DNA of 64,000 bases, taken from the NCBI GenBank assembly GCA_013322215.1, contig JAAMEZ010000036.1, positions 248,001 through 312,000 of the forward strand. The letters run 5' to 3'. Below the pieces are notes generated by a model. That model made no database searches. It worked only from the letters and a program-made list of their open reading frames with translations, and was not told the origin of the DNA. Position numbers and translations under genes: made by a program. This DNA is from Martinezella rhizogenes (GTDB taxonomy: Bacteria > Pseudomonadota > Alphaproteobacteria > Rhizobiales > Rhizobiaceae). Of the stretch, positions 32,889 to 41,334 are shown in pieces (within the stretch, counting starts at the first letter, position 1; the number at the start of each line of letters is the position of its first letter).

Positions 32889-34223
32889 TCAGGCTGCCCG
32901 CTTCAGCGCATCGCCAAGCATGGAGACGATCGTTTCGATCTCAGCCCGCTCGATGATGAGTGGCGGAGAGAGCGCGATGATATCGCCGGTTACGCGGATC
33001 AACAGGCCCTTCTGGAAGCAATCGACAAAGACGTCGTAGGCGCGCGTGCCGGGAGCACCATCACGCGAGGCGAGTTCGACGGCGCCGACGAGACCGAGAT
33101 TGCGGATATCGACCACATGCGGCAGACCCTTCAGCGAATGCAGGGCGTTCTGCCAGTCCTCGGCAAGCTCGGCTGCACGCGTCAGCAGGCCTTCTTCCTC
33201 GTAGATTTCCATGGTCGCGAGTCCGGCGGCGCAAGCGACCGGATGGCCGGAATAGGTATAGCCGTGGAAGAGCTCGATCTGGTTTTCCGGGCCGGTCATC
33301 AGGCCATCATAGACCTTGCGGCTGGCAAAGACGGCGCCCATCGGTATCGTGCCGTTGGTGATGCCTTTTGCTGTCGTGACGAGATCGGGGACCACGCCGA
33401 AATACTCGGTCGCAAACGGGGTGCCGAGGCGGCCGAAACCGGTGATCACTTCATCAAAAATCAGCAGGATGCCATATTTGTCGGCGATGGCGCGCAGCCG
33501 CTCCAGATAGCCCTTCGGCGGCAGGATGACGCCGGCGGAACCGGACATCGGCTCGACGATGACGGCTGCGATCGTTTCAGCCCCGTGCAGCACGACCAGC
33601 CGTTCCAGATCTTCAGCAAGCTCGATGCCATGGGCCGGAAGGCCCTTGCTGAAGGCGTTGCGCTCGATATCAAGCGTATGACGCATGTGATCGGCAGGAA
33701 TCTGCGGAAAAACGCGGCGGTTGTTGACGAGACCGCCGACTGAAATTCCGCCGAAACCGACGCCATGATAACCCTTCTCGCGGCCGATGATGCGAGTGCG
33801 CGTGCCCTGCCCGATCGCGCGTTGATAAGCGATGGCGATCTTCAGCGCGGTGTCGACGGATTCAGAACCGGAGCCCGTGAAGAACACACGGTCGAGCCCG
33901 GCCTCAGGCCCACCCGGCGCGTGCGCGGCGAGCTTTGCGGCGAAATCGAAGGCAATGGGATGTCCCATCTGGAAGGTCGGGGCGAAATCCATGGTCGACA
34001 ACTGCCGCTCGACCGCCTGTGCGATCTTCTTGCGGCCGTGGCCGGCGTTGACGCACCAGAGGCCCGCCGTCCCGTCGAGCACCTTGTTGCCGTCGACATC
34101 GGTATAATACATGCCATCAGCGGCGGCGAGCAGCCTCGGGGCGGCCTTGAACTGCCGGTTTGCTGTGAACGGCATCCAGAAATTGTCGAGAACAGGGGTG
34201 TTGGGATGGGTGATCTTGTCCAT
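32889..34223 (-). CDS. Class III aminotransferase, omega-amino acid:pyruvate type
   Basis: A 444-residue PLP-dependent transaminase moving an amino group from an omega-amino acid or polyamine-derived amine to pyruvate. The start region FWMPFTANRQFKAAPRLLAA matches omega-amino acid-pyruvate transaminases. The PLP Asp is in LIFDEVITGFGRLG, and the Schiff-base Lys in TTAKGITNGTIPMGAV. ATG 34223 was chosen for its GGAGG site at 7-nt spacing and the family start; a longer frame upstream runs through the promoter region. It is divergent from an XRE-cupin (PuuR-like) regulator, as in polyamine/putrescine catabolic loci. Confidence 0.92.
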   Translation of the reverse strand: MDKITHPNTPVLDNFWMPFTANRQFKAAPRLLAAADGMYYTDVDGNKVLDGTAGLWCVNAGHGRKKIAQAVERQLSTMDFAPTFQMGHPIAFDFAAKLAAHAPGGPEAGLDRVFFTGSGSESVDTALKIAIAYQRAIGQGTRTRIIGREKGYHGVGFGGISVGGLVNNRRVFPQIPADHMRHTLDIERNAFSKGLPAHGIELAEDLERLVVLHGAETIAAVIVEPMSGSAGVILPPKGYLERLRAIADKYGILLIFDEVITGFGRLGTPFATEYFGVVPDLVTTAKGITNGTIPMGAVFASRKVYDGLMTGPENQIELFHGYTYSGHPVACAAGLATMEIYEEEGLLTRAAELAEDWQNALHSLKGLPHVVDIRNLGLVGAVELASRDGAPGTRAYDVFVDCFQKGLLIRVTGDIIALSPPLIIERAEIETIVSMLGDALKRAA

Positions 34224-34324
34224 TATCGCCTCCATTGCGCTGCTTCTGACATCAGCGATTTTCCTGTTCCGAACAAGTCCTTTTCTCGCTGAATTTAAGC
34301 CATTGATTTTGCTTATTTCACATG

Positions 34325-34350
34325 AGATGTTTTCGATATTTCGAACATCT
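34325..34350. promoter_or_regulatory. Nested inverted repeats, candidate XRE-cupin operator
   Basis: AGATGTT (34325-34331) and AACATCT (34344-34350) enclose a second dyad TTCGA-tatt-TCGAA (34332-34345). It is centred about 30 bp upstream of the regulator's start in the divergent gap to the aminotransferase, the expected place for a PuuR-like repressor. Confidence 0.5.
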
Positions 34351-34366
34351 GAAACTTGAGACCGCA

Positions 34367-34915
34367 ATGTCCGTCGATATCGGCAATCGCCTGCGTCATC
34401 TGCGCCTGGCACGCAACCTCTCCCAACGTGAACTCGCCAAGCGGGCGGGCGTCACCAATTCGACGATCTCGCTGATCGAATCCAATTCGGCCAATCCATC
34501 CGTCGGCGCGCTGAAACGCATTCTCGACGGCATCCCGATCGGCCTTGCCGAATTCTTCGCTTTCGAACCGGAAGCGCCGAAAAAGGCCTTCTATGCGGCC
34601 GAGGAACTGGTCGAGATCGGCAAGGGGCCGATTTCCTATCGCCAGATCGGCGAAAACCTCTTCGGCCGCAGCCTTCAGATCCTGAAGGAGTGCTATCAGC
34701 CAGGCGCCGATACCGGCAAGGTGCCGCTGGTGCATGAGGGAGAGGAAGGCGGCATCGTCCTCTCCGGCCGCCTGGAGGTGACAGTGGACGACGAACGCCG
34801 CATTCTCGGCCCAGGCGACGCCTACTACTTCGAAAGCCGTCGCCCGCATCGCTTCCGCTGCGTCGGGCCATATCCCTGCGAGGTCATCAGCGCTTGCACG
34901 CCGCCGAGCTTTTAG
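34367..34915 (+). CDS. XRE family regulator with cupin domain, PuuR-like
   Basis: A 182-residue regulator. The N-terminal lambda-repressor-type helix-turn-helix spans residues ~5-60 (LRHLRLARNLSQRELAKRAG, then VTNSTISLIESNSANPSVGA). The C-terminal cupin spans ~105-180 (VHEGEEGGIVLSGRLEVTVD, then LGPGDAYYFESRRPHRFRC). PuuR of E. coli, which represses putrescine catabolism, has this architecture and a similar SLIESNxxNPSV recognition helix. ATG 34367 begins the family region. It most likely represses the divergent aminotransferase. Confidence 0.9.
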   Translation: MSVDIGNRLRHLRLARNLSQRELAKRAGVTNSTISLIESNSANPSVGALKRILDGIPIGLAEFFAFEPEAPKKAFYAAEELVEIGKGPISYRQIGENLFGRSLQILKECYQPGADTGKVPLVHEGEEGGIVLSGRLEVTVDDERRILGPGDAYYFESRRPHRFRCVGPYPCEVISACTPPSF

Positions 34916-35056
34916 TGGGCGAAAAGCCGGCTACGGCCGATCATTCGCGATCGACCGCGGGAAGAGACGCAAATGTCGAGGTCGAGCATCTCGTGCGAAA
35001 CCGGGAGGCGAAACCGGAGGGCCTGCTCGGGCACGCCGCATCAGTTTTGCCCGGTG

Positions 35057-35856
35057 TTACGTCAACCAGATACCCTGAAACGCCGGTTCAACAGGCCCTG
35101 TCAGCAATACGCCACCGGCACCATTCCATGCCACCTTCAAGAGGCCGCCATCACATTCGACCTCCACGAAATTGCTCAAGAGGCCACGCCGGATTCCGTT
35201 GACCACGGCACCGCAGGTACACGATCCCGAGCCGGGCGAAATGCCGCCGCCGCGCTCCCATATTCGAAGCCGAATCCGTGTGGAATCTATCACCTGCATG
35301 AAGTGAACGTTGGTTCCCAGCGGAAAGAGAGGATGCCTCTCCACCGCCGCACCGCGCTCTTCGATGCGAACCGCCTCCACGTCTTCAACAAAGAAGGTGC
35401 AATGTGGATTCCCCATACTGCAAGCGGCTGGACTGCCATCCAGCGGCAGCCGGAGGGTGTCAATCTCCTCTGCAAGCGGGACGTCCGTCCAATGAAGAAG
35501 AGGCTCGCCCATATCGACCGATATCAAGCCATCTTCCGCCTGAGCACAGGTCAGGAGCCCCCGCTCGGTTCTCAACACAACTCTGGAGGAGTGTGCTCCC
35601 GCATCAGCTTCCATGCAGCCCCGCGCGTGGCGCTGCCGCAAGCATCCAGCGTCGAGCCGTCGGGATTCCAGAAGGCAAGGCGGGCGGCCGCATCCGCACA
35701 ATCGGTCATGACCGCTAGCTGATTGAATCCTATTCCACGATTGCGATTGCCGAGACGCCGGACGATCTCTTCATCGATGAACGGCGCTTGTCCACGGCAA
35801 TCGACAATGATGAAGTCATCTCCATTGGCATGCATTTTCTCAAAGGTGAATGACAT
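35057..35856 (-). pseudogene. Diaminopimelate epimerase-like gene with frameshift
   Basis: Two overlapping frames together give a full-length DapF-like protein. The N-terminal 90 codons (MSFTFEKMHANGDDFIIVDC start, first catalytic Cys at residue 73 in LDACGSATRG) end in one frame near 35580. The rest (SRVVLRTERGLLTCAQAEDG, MGNPHCTFFVEDV, GTNVHFMQVIDS, GSGSCTCGAVVNG) continues in the next frame. Neither half can work alone. In the second half, a straight alignment puts Ser where DapF normally has its second Cys, so this may be a divergent relative rather than housekeeping dapF. It is the last gene behind two LLM monooxygenases. A sequencing error at ~35575-35592 would also explain the break. 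Confidence 0.75.
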
Positions 35857-35895
35857 CAGTCGGCCGATTTCGAAATATTGAGCTGGTAGAGCCTA

Positions 35896-37212
35896 TCACG
35901 CGGTCTGGGAAAGATGCCGCAGCGACCGGCTTTCTTCCGTCGGATCCGGCAGGCCAAGATTGGAGCGGAGGGTCGCATCGGCATATTCCCTGCGATAGAC
36001 ACCGCGCTCCTGCAAAACCGGCACGACCTTATCGACGAATTCGTCAAAACCGCCGGGCGTCAGGTGCGGCGCAAAGACGAAGCCGTCCGCAGCGTCGGCT
36101 TGCACATAGCGATTGATCTCGTCGGCGATGCTTTCCGGCGTTCCGACGAACTGCTTTCGAGCGGTAACGCGGATGGCAAGTTCGCGGATGCTAAGGCGAT
36201 CCCGCTCGGCAATCTCGCGCCATGACCGCGCCGTATCCAGCCGCCGTTTGATATCCTGATTGCTGGCGCGGCCTTGAACCAGGCTCTCTCCGGAAACATC
36301 CGGATCGATATCCGGTAGCGGCCCATCCGGATCGTAGCTTGAGAGATCCCTGTTCCAAACCTGTTCGAGAAACACGATCGCACTCTTTGGACTGACCTGT
36401 TGCAGGCGTATCGCTTTCTGCTTCTCTTCTGCATCCTCCTGCGTGTCACCTATGACGAAATTGGCCCCAGGCAGGATTTTCAAAGCGTCATGGCTGCGAT
36501 CATATTTCGCCAAACGCTTCTTTACATCCGCATAGAAGGCTTGCCCAGCCTCAAGCGAGCCATGGCGGGAGTAGATCAGGTCGGCATGGCGAGCCGCAAA
36601 CTCTCTTCCCTCATCGGAATCTCCAGCCTGAGCAATGACAGGAGCGCCTTGTGGCGACCGCTCAAGTCCGGACCGCCCGACGATATCGAAATATCTCGAC
36701 CGGATCGAAAACTCCCCGCCGCCCCATATGCTTTGCGCGGCTTCGATGAACGCGCGGGCGCGTTCGTAGCGCTGCTCATGGGGAAGGTGGTCCGCGCGAC
36801 GAAAATTCGCGCCGGTAAAAGCGTCGGGTGAAGTGACGACATTCCAGCCGGCGCGTCCGCCCGACAGGATATCCAGCGTCGCCAATTGTCGGGCCAATAC
36901 ATACGGCTCATTGAAGGTGGTCGTCAGCGTGCCGATCAGGCCGACATGTTCGGTAATCGAGGCAAGCGCGGTCAGAATGGCAAGCGTATTCGGGCGGCCT
37001 GCAACATCCAGCTCGTGAAAGCGCCCCTTCTGCTCGCGGATGCGCAAGCCTTCCGCCAGAAATATGAAGTCGAACTTTCCTCGCTCGACCGTTTCGGCAA
37101 AATGGCGGAAGGACGAAAACTCGATCTGACTTCCTGCAGCCGGATCGCTCCAGACTGTGAAGTTATTGACGCCGGGAAATTGGGCTCCAAGAATTACCTG
37201 CTTCTTCGTCAT
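35896..37212 (-). CDS. LLM-class flavin monooxygenase, NtaA/SnaA/DszA type
   Basis: A 438-residue FMNH2-dependent monooxygenase with the luciferase-like TIM-barrel. The subgroup is shown by the long loops and motifs DFIFLAEGLRIREQKG, AGWNVVTSPDAFTGANFRRA, LPHEQRYERARAFIEAAQSI and APVIAQAGDSDEGREFAARH, as in nitrilotriacetate (NtaA) and DszA/SnaA-type enzymes. It needs a separate flavin reductase, which is not encoded nearby. It is 18 bp downstream of a second LLM gene and downstream of a GNAT gene on the same strand. It probably cleaves a C-N or C-S bond of an acquired substrate. Confidence 0.9.
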   Translation of the reverse strand: MTKKQVILGAQFPGVNNFTVWSDPAAGSQIEFSSFRHFAETVERGKFDFIFLAEGLRIREQKGRFHELDVAGRPNTLAILTALASITEHVGLIGTLTTTFNEPYVLARQLATLDILSGGRAGWNVVTSPDAFTGANFRRADHLPHEQRYERARAFIEAAQSIWGGGEFSIRSRYFDIVGRSGLERSPQGAPVIAQAGDSDEGREFAARHADLIYSRHGSLEAGQAFYADVKKRLAKYDRSHDALKILPGANFVIGDTQEDAEEKQKAIRLQQVSPKSAIVFLEQVWNRDLSSYDPDGPLPDIDPDVSGESLVQGRASNQDIKRRLDTARSWREIAERDRLSIRELAIRVTARKQFVGTPESIADEINRYVQADAADGFVFAPHLTPGGFDEFVDKVVPVLQERGVYRREYADATLRSNLGLPDPTEESRSLRHLSQTA

Positions 37213-37230
37213 GGGGCTCTCCTTGGAAAT

Positions 37231-38235
37231 TCAGGCTGCATCGGTATAGCGATTGCCGGCTGCCGGCAGGCCAAATCGACCTCTCAACGGACCCGTAGCG
37301 ACCGGGCCAACAGACGAGCGGCTCCTCAGCGCCGGAACAAGCTCGTCGATCACATATGCCGCCTGCGCCGCCGGATCGCTCAGAACGAGGCGAATACCGG
37401 CGATATCCGACGTAGCGAACTCGCCAAGTTGCGCCACATAGTCGTCGACCGATTTCGGCACAGCATCGATGACGACGTCGGCGATGAATGCCCGCGCCCT
37501 AGTCTCGTCCGCAGAGCGGATAGTTGCGACGACAGTGGCAATGTCGGGGCTATCCGGATGGAGGAAGACGACATCGGCAGCCGAGGCGAGGGACGGATCA
37601 TCCCCATGACGATAAGCTGCCGCGACCACTGGCTGCCCCTGAGGCGGGCGCGGCGTGATCGAAGGACCGAGAACTTGAAAGCCGCTGCCTTTGAAATTGA
37701 TGTAATGCAGCTTCGAGCCATCCAGAAAACGCTGGCTTTCCCTATCTCGAATGATCGCTCCATCTTCCCAGCTGTCCCATAAGCCACGAACGACATCGAC
37801 AACATCAAGCCCATCCTGACGCAAGGCCGAACTCTCCGTTACAGGAAAGCCATTGAGGGCACCGATGGCTTGCCGGGCATGCACGGCTATCAACCCATCA
37901 TATTGCTGAAGCAGGAAACCCGCCCGGCCCTCGCTCACGAAATCCAGCGTCGCGATGGCGGTCGAAACATGAAACGGCTCGAGGAAATTGACCGCCGCAC
38001 CGGGGATGATTCCGATATTGCTGCTGCCCGCTGCGAGCCAATTGGCGAGTAGCACGGCATCCAGCCCGTCACCGTCGGGACGGGCAAAACCATCTTCCAG
38101 CGTCACGAAATCAACAACCGTGTCGAAACGCGCGACAAACGCCCGCCAGAAATTTTTCTGAGCATCGCGCGGAGTGCGGGATTGCGCGGCAACATCTAAC
38201 CCGATGCCGACCCTGAGGCCATTTGGATGCGTCAT
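37231..38235 (-). CDS. LLM-class flavin-dependent oxidoreductase
   Basis: A 334-residue luciferase-like protein from ATG 38235, which has an AGGA site and begins the fold (THPNGLRVGIGLDVAAQSRT). Internal LLM features include FDTVVDFVTLEDGFARPDGD, EPFHVSTAIATLDFVSEGRA and LQVLGPSITPRPPQGQPVVA (approximate order). A longer upstream frame overlaps the GNAT gene and looks non-coding. It is paired with the NtaA-type enzyme 18 bp downstream, so the two probably act in sequence or on related substrates. Confidence 0.88.
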   Translation of the reverse strand: MTHPNGLRVGIGLDVAAQSRTPRDAQKNFWRAFVARFDTVVDFVTLEDGFARPDGDGLDAVLLANWLAAGSSNIGIIPGAAVNFLEPFHVSTAIATLDFVSEGRAGFLLQQYDGLIAVHARQAIGALNGFPVTESSALRQDGLDVVDVVRGLWDSWEDGAIIRDRESQRFLDGSKLHYINFKGSGFQVLGPSITPRPPQGQPVVAAAYRHGDDPSLASAADVVFLHPDSPDIATVVATIRSADETRARAFIADVVIDAVPKSVDDYVAQLGEFATSDIAGIRLVLSDPAAQAAYVIDELVPALRSRSSVGPVATGPLRGRFGLPAAGNRYTDAA

Positions 38236-38326
38236 GTGAAATCCTGTTTCGTGATGATTATGAACCCCGAAGGCGGCCCCCGTTGCTTCCCAGGGTTTGC
38301 CGATCGCCATCGGAGGTGCCATGCCG

Positions 38327-38953
38327 TCAGGCAGCAGAAGTTTCGCGAGCCGCCAGACGGGCAATGATGAGCTGCTCCTGCGTAGCCTTCAGCGCAGTCA
38401 CGCGCGCCGTGGCCTCCTCGAAAGAGGCTGCGGGCGGATAGATCGGCGTTAGACCGGGTTCGCCCGTCCTTTTGCCAATGTGCTTTTCGAAAGGCAGAGA
38501 GCGATAGAAGCTCGGGTCGACAGTCGGGTCGAAAAGGGGACGATAGCCGAGCGACAGATAGAAGGCTACGGCCTCCGGTTGACGAAAGCCGGTGCTAAGA
38601 TAGGCCCGGCTATAGCCGAGTTGCCCAGCACTCTCCTCAAGCGCGATCATGATGCGGCGCGCCAATCCCTGACGCCGGAGATCCGGATGCGCCCATATCC
38701 GTTTGAACTCAGCGGTTTCATCGTCGTGGCTCATGAAGGCGCCACCGGCAATGGTTTTACCGCCACGCTGCAGCAGGAGAAAATCGCCAAGCGGCGGGGC
38801 AAACAGGGCGCTCGGATAGCGCATGATTTCCGCGCGTGCGCCGCCCGGACGGCTGGCGGCGCCATATCTGCCATCATACTCGCTGGCAAGGCCATCGATC
38901 AGCGGTTCTGCCGCCGGATCCAGCAATGACGACCGGACGATGATATCGCTCAT
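38327..38953 (-). CDS. GNAT family acetyltransferase
   Basis: A 208-residue N-acetyltransferase. The acetyl-CoA pyrophosphate loop is RRQGLAR in IWAHPDLRRQGLARRIMIAL, followed by the LGYSRAYLSTG and AVAFYLSLGYRPL segments of the fold. ATG 38953 begins the domain. The C-terminal ~50 residues (TPIYPPAASFEEATARVTAL) form an extra helix rich in Ala and Glu. It is first in a minus-strand run with two LLM monooxygenases and the DapF-like gene. Acetyltransferase plus SnaA-type monooxygenase pairs are known from breakdown of S-substituted cysteines, so N-acetylation of the imported amino acid is a reasonable inference. Confidence 0.88.
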   Translation of the reverse strand: MSDIIVRSSLLDPAAEPLIDGLASEYDGRYGAASRPGGARAEIMRYPSALFAPPLGDFLLLQRGGKTIAGGAFMSHDDETAEFKRIWAHPDLRRQGLARRIMIALEESAGQLGYSRAYLSTGFRQPEAVAFYLSLGYRPLFDPTVDPSFYRSLPFEKHIGKRTGEPGLTPIYPPAASFEEATARVTALKATQEQLIIARLAARETSAA

Positions 38954-39454
38954 GCATATGCCTCCAAACAATGTTCTGAAGGCTGCCCGGGGACGGTCGT
39001 CAGGATCACCGATCTTGCCGACCACTCTGTAAACTCCGCTCAGCGCTTCGCACGCAGAGCATGCATGATCGATGGTCCGCTTCGCACGGCACGATCTTTC
39101 ATTGTGCGGTCGATGATTGAAACATCATTGCCCGAATCATTTGTCTATTAAAATTATAGATTATATCATCGAATTATGCCGCCAGAGAGGCTCGAGCCCA
39201 TCTGTTCGAGGCTCCCGCAACAAAGCGCAAATCGGCGGCTTGAAATCTGCGTCCGCACGTGGACATCCGCTGGGTCCTGCGTGGCCTTCCGATGGACCAC
39301 GGTGCTGTTCGATGGATGGGCAGACGGACAATGCTGGAAAATCGAAATCGCCATTCCTGTTGATCTCCCTTAAATCTTTGAGCATCCATAGGCCAGCCAA
39401 GCAGCATGGCAATATGGATTTCGATGCGATCGATATGGAAGGAGCGCAAACCAA
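38954..39454. other. Intergenic region between two acetyltransferase genes
   Basis: About 500 bp. An AT-rich stretch (39110-39180) probably holds divergent promoters. Short open frames on both strands in 39160-39454 do not resemble any family and lack ribosome sites. No repeat or RNA was recognised. Confidence 0.5.
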
Positions 39455-39907
39455 GTGGTCGAATTTAGAAGAGCGAACGACGCCGACCTTCAGGCGATCA
39501 TCGCACTACTTGCAGAAGACGATCTCGGCGCAGGCAGAGAAGATACAAGCCTTCCTGTCCCAGATGCCTATCGAACAGCCTTCGCCGCGATTAATGCCGA
39601 TCCCAATCAATTTCTGGCCGTCGTGACCGACAGTGGCAGCGTCATCGGCACCTTCCAGATCACGATCATTCCCAACATATCGAGATTGGGCGCGCTGCGA
39701 GGGCAGATCGAGGGCGTCAGGATCGCTGCGTCCCATCAGGGCAAGGGGATTGGCAAGCAGACGTTCGAATGGGCATTTGACTATTGCCGTTCGAGAGGTT
39801 GCTTTCTGGTGCAATTGACGAGTGACAAGTCACGCTCGGCGGCACTCCGCTTCTATGAACAGCTGGGATTTGTCGCCAGCCACATCGGTTTCAAGAAAGT
39901 CCTCTGA
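39455..39907 (+). CDS. GNAT family acetyltransferase
   Basis: A compact 150-residue acetyltransferase starting at GTG 39455. The acetyl-CoA loop is SHQGKGIGKQ (in GVRIAASHQGKGIGKQTFEW), followed by the C-terminal AALRFYEQLGFVASHIGFKK motif. The start region VEFRRANDADLQAIIALLAE is typical of GNATs acting on small amines or amino acids. The gene is alone on the plus strand between minus-strand operons. Substrate unknown. Confidence 0.88.
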   Translation: MVEFRRANDADLQAIIALLAEDDLGAGREDTSLPVPDAYRTAFAAINADPNQFLAVVTDSGSVIGTFQITIIPNISRLGALRGQIEGVRIAASHQGKGIGKQTFEWAFDYCRSRGCFLVQLTSDKSRSAALRFYEQLGFVASHIGFKKVL

Positions 39908-39994
39908 GGCGGGTACCGCAAGGGTTTGCCGCGCCGTGGCCCTTGCGAGATGCAGAGATCACGGCGCCTATCCATCGCTGTCGGGTTCGTGCCG

Positions 39995-41299
39995 TCACAC
40001 TCTCCCGATCATGCTTCCGGGAACGTGCGATGCGTCCTTGCGCAAGATGGAAGATTGGACAAGCAGAACCAGCAGAGCCGTGATCGCCAAGCAGAAAGCC
40101 AGGAAGAACATCGGTGCGGTGGCGCTGCCTGTCGCGTCCCGGATCCATGGGACAACATTCTGTGCGATAAAGCCGCCAAGATTGCCGACGGAATTTATCG
40201 CCGCCAATCCCGCTGCCGCGCCTGCCCCCTTCAGGAATTTCGACGGCAAGTTCCAGAAGACAGGTTGCCCCGCAAAGATTCCCGCTGCCGCCAGACACAG
40301 GAAGGCAAATTGCAGCGCATGATTGGCTAGAACGGCGGATGCGACGAGGCAGATAATACCGACCAAAGCAGGCCCGACAATATACAGGGTCTGCGATCTG
40401 GATCGGGCAGCCGCAGCCGGTACGACATAAAGGCCTATCGCGACCAGAACCCATGGAATGATGTTGAGAAATCCATTCGTCAGGCTATCGACCCCAAAGC
40501 TCTTGACGATCGTCGGCAACCAATAGCTCAACCCGTACGCGGATAGCGGAAAGCCGATGAAGCAGATGGACATGAGCAGCACCCTGGCATCCAATAGCGT
40601 GGCAAGTGGATTGCGGCCATGGCTATCGATCCCCGCATCCTCCGATGCCAATCGCTGCGCCAGCCATGCCTTTTCCGAATTACCGAGAAAAGCCGCCTGT
40701 TCAGGCCTATCCGGAAGCAGAAAGAGCGTGGCAATTCCAGCGAGCACGGCAGGAACACCGGTTGCAAGGAAGACCCATTCCCACCCTGCAAATCCGAACA
40801 GGCCATCGAGGCTGAGAAGAGTTCCACCCAGTGGCGCGCCGACGGCGTTGGCGACAGCGCTGAAGATCATGAACAAGCCGACCATCTTGCCGCGATGTTC
40901 GGACGGATACCAAAGCGTCAGGAGATAGAGCACACCGGGAAAGAACCCTGCCTCGCACACACCAAGCAGGAAGCGAAGAATGTAGAACATCGTCGTATTG
41001 GCGGTGAATGCGAGCGCGATGGTTACGATCCCCCATGACACCAGGATACGCGCGAACCATTTGCTCGCACCAAACCTGGTCAGCAGAAGATTGCTCGGCA
41101 CCTCGAAAATGAAATATCCGATGAAGAACAGCGATGCTCCCAGCCCATAGGCATATTCGCTGAGGCCGAGCGCATCGACCATCTGCAATTTTGCGAAACT
41201 GACATTCTGCCGGTCGATGTAAGCAATCAAGTACAGGAAGCCCAGCCAGGGCATCAACCGCCAAGTGATCTTGGCGACGAGGTCTTTTTCGGAAACCAT
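39995..41299 (-). CDS. MFS transporter, anion:cation symporter (ACS) family
   Basis: A 434-residue, 12-helix transporter from ATG 41299 (AGGAGG site). ACS features include WRLMPWLGFLYLIAYIDRQN in helix 1, the A-loop FARILVSWGIVTIALAF, and GAGAAAGLAAINSVGNLGG in helix 10-11. ACS members carry glucarate, tartrate, hexuronates and other organic anions. It lies 35 bp downstream of an IlvD/Edd dehydratase on the same strand, pointing to a sugar acid as the substrate. Confidence 0.92.
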   Translation of the reverse strand: MVSEKDLVAKITWRLMPWLGFLYLIAYIDRQNVSFAKLQMVDALGLSEYAYGLGASLFFIGYFIFEVPSNLLLTRFGASKWFARILVSWGIVTIALAFTANTTMFYILRFLLGVCEAGFFPGVLYLLTLWYPSEHRGKMVGLFMIFSAVANAVGAPLGGTLLSLDGLFGFAGWEWVFLATGVPAVLAGIATLFLLPDRPEQAAFLGNSEKAWLAQRLASEDAGIDSHGRNPLATLLDARVLLMSICFIGFPLSAYGLSYWLPTIVKSFGVDSLTNGFLNIIPWVLVAIGLYVVPAAAARSRSQTLYIVGPALVGIICLVASAVLANHALQFAFLCLAAAGIFAGQPVFWNLPSKFLKGAGAAAGLAAINSVGNLGGFIAQNVVPWIRDATGSATAPMFFLAFCLAITALLVLLVQSSILRKDASHVPGSMIGRV

Positions 41300-41334
41300 C
41301 GATCTCCTCCTTTTATGGTTCTGAACGAAATGAA

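Noticed and set aside
32439..33743. 434-codon open frame on the plus strand
   Set aside because: It is antisense to the riboswitch and aminotransferase; no recognisable domain and crosses a gene boundary.
39161..39454. Short open frames on both strands of the gap between the two GNAT genes
   Set aside because: No family resemblance or ribosome sites, and they overlap one another.
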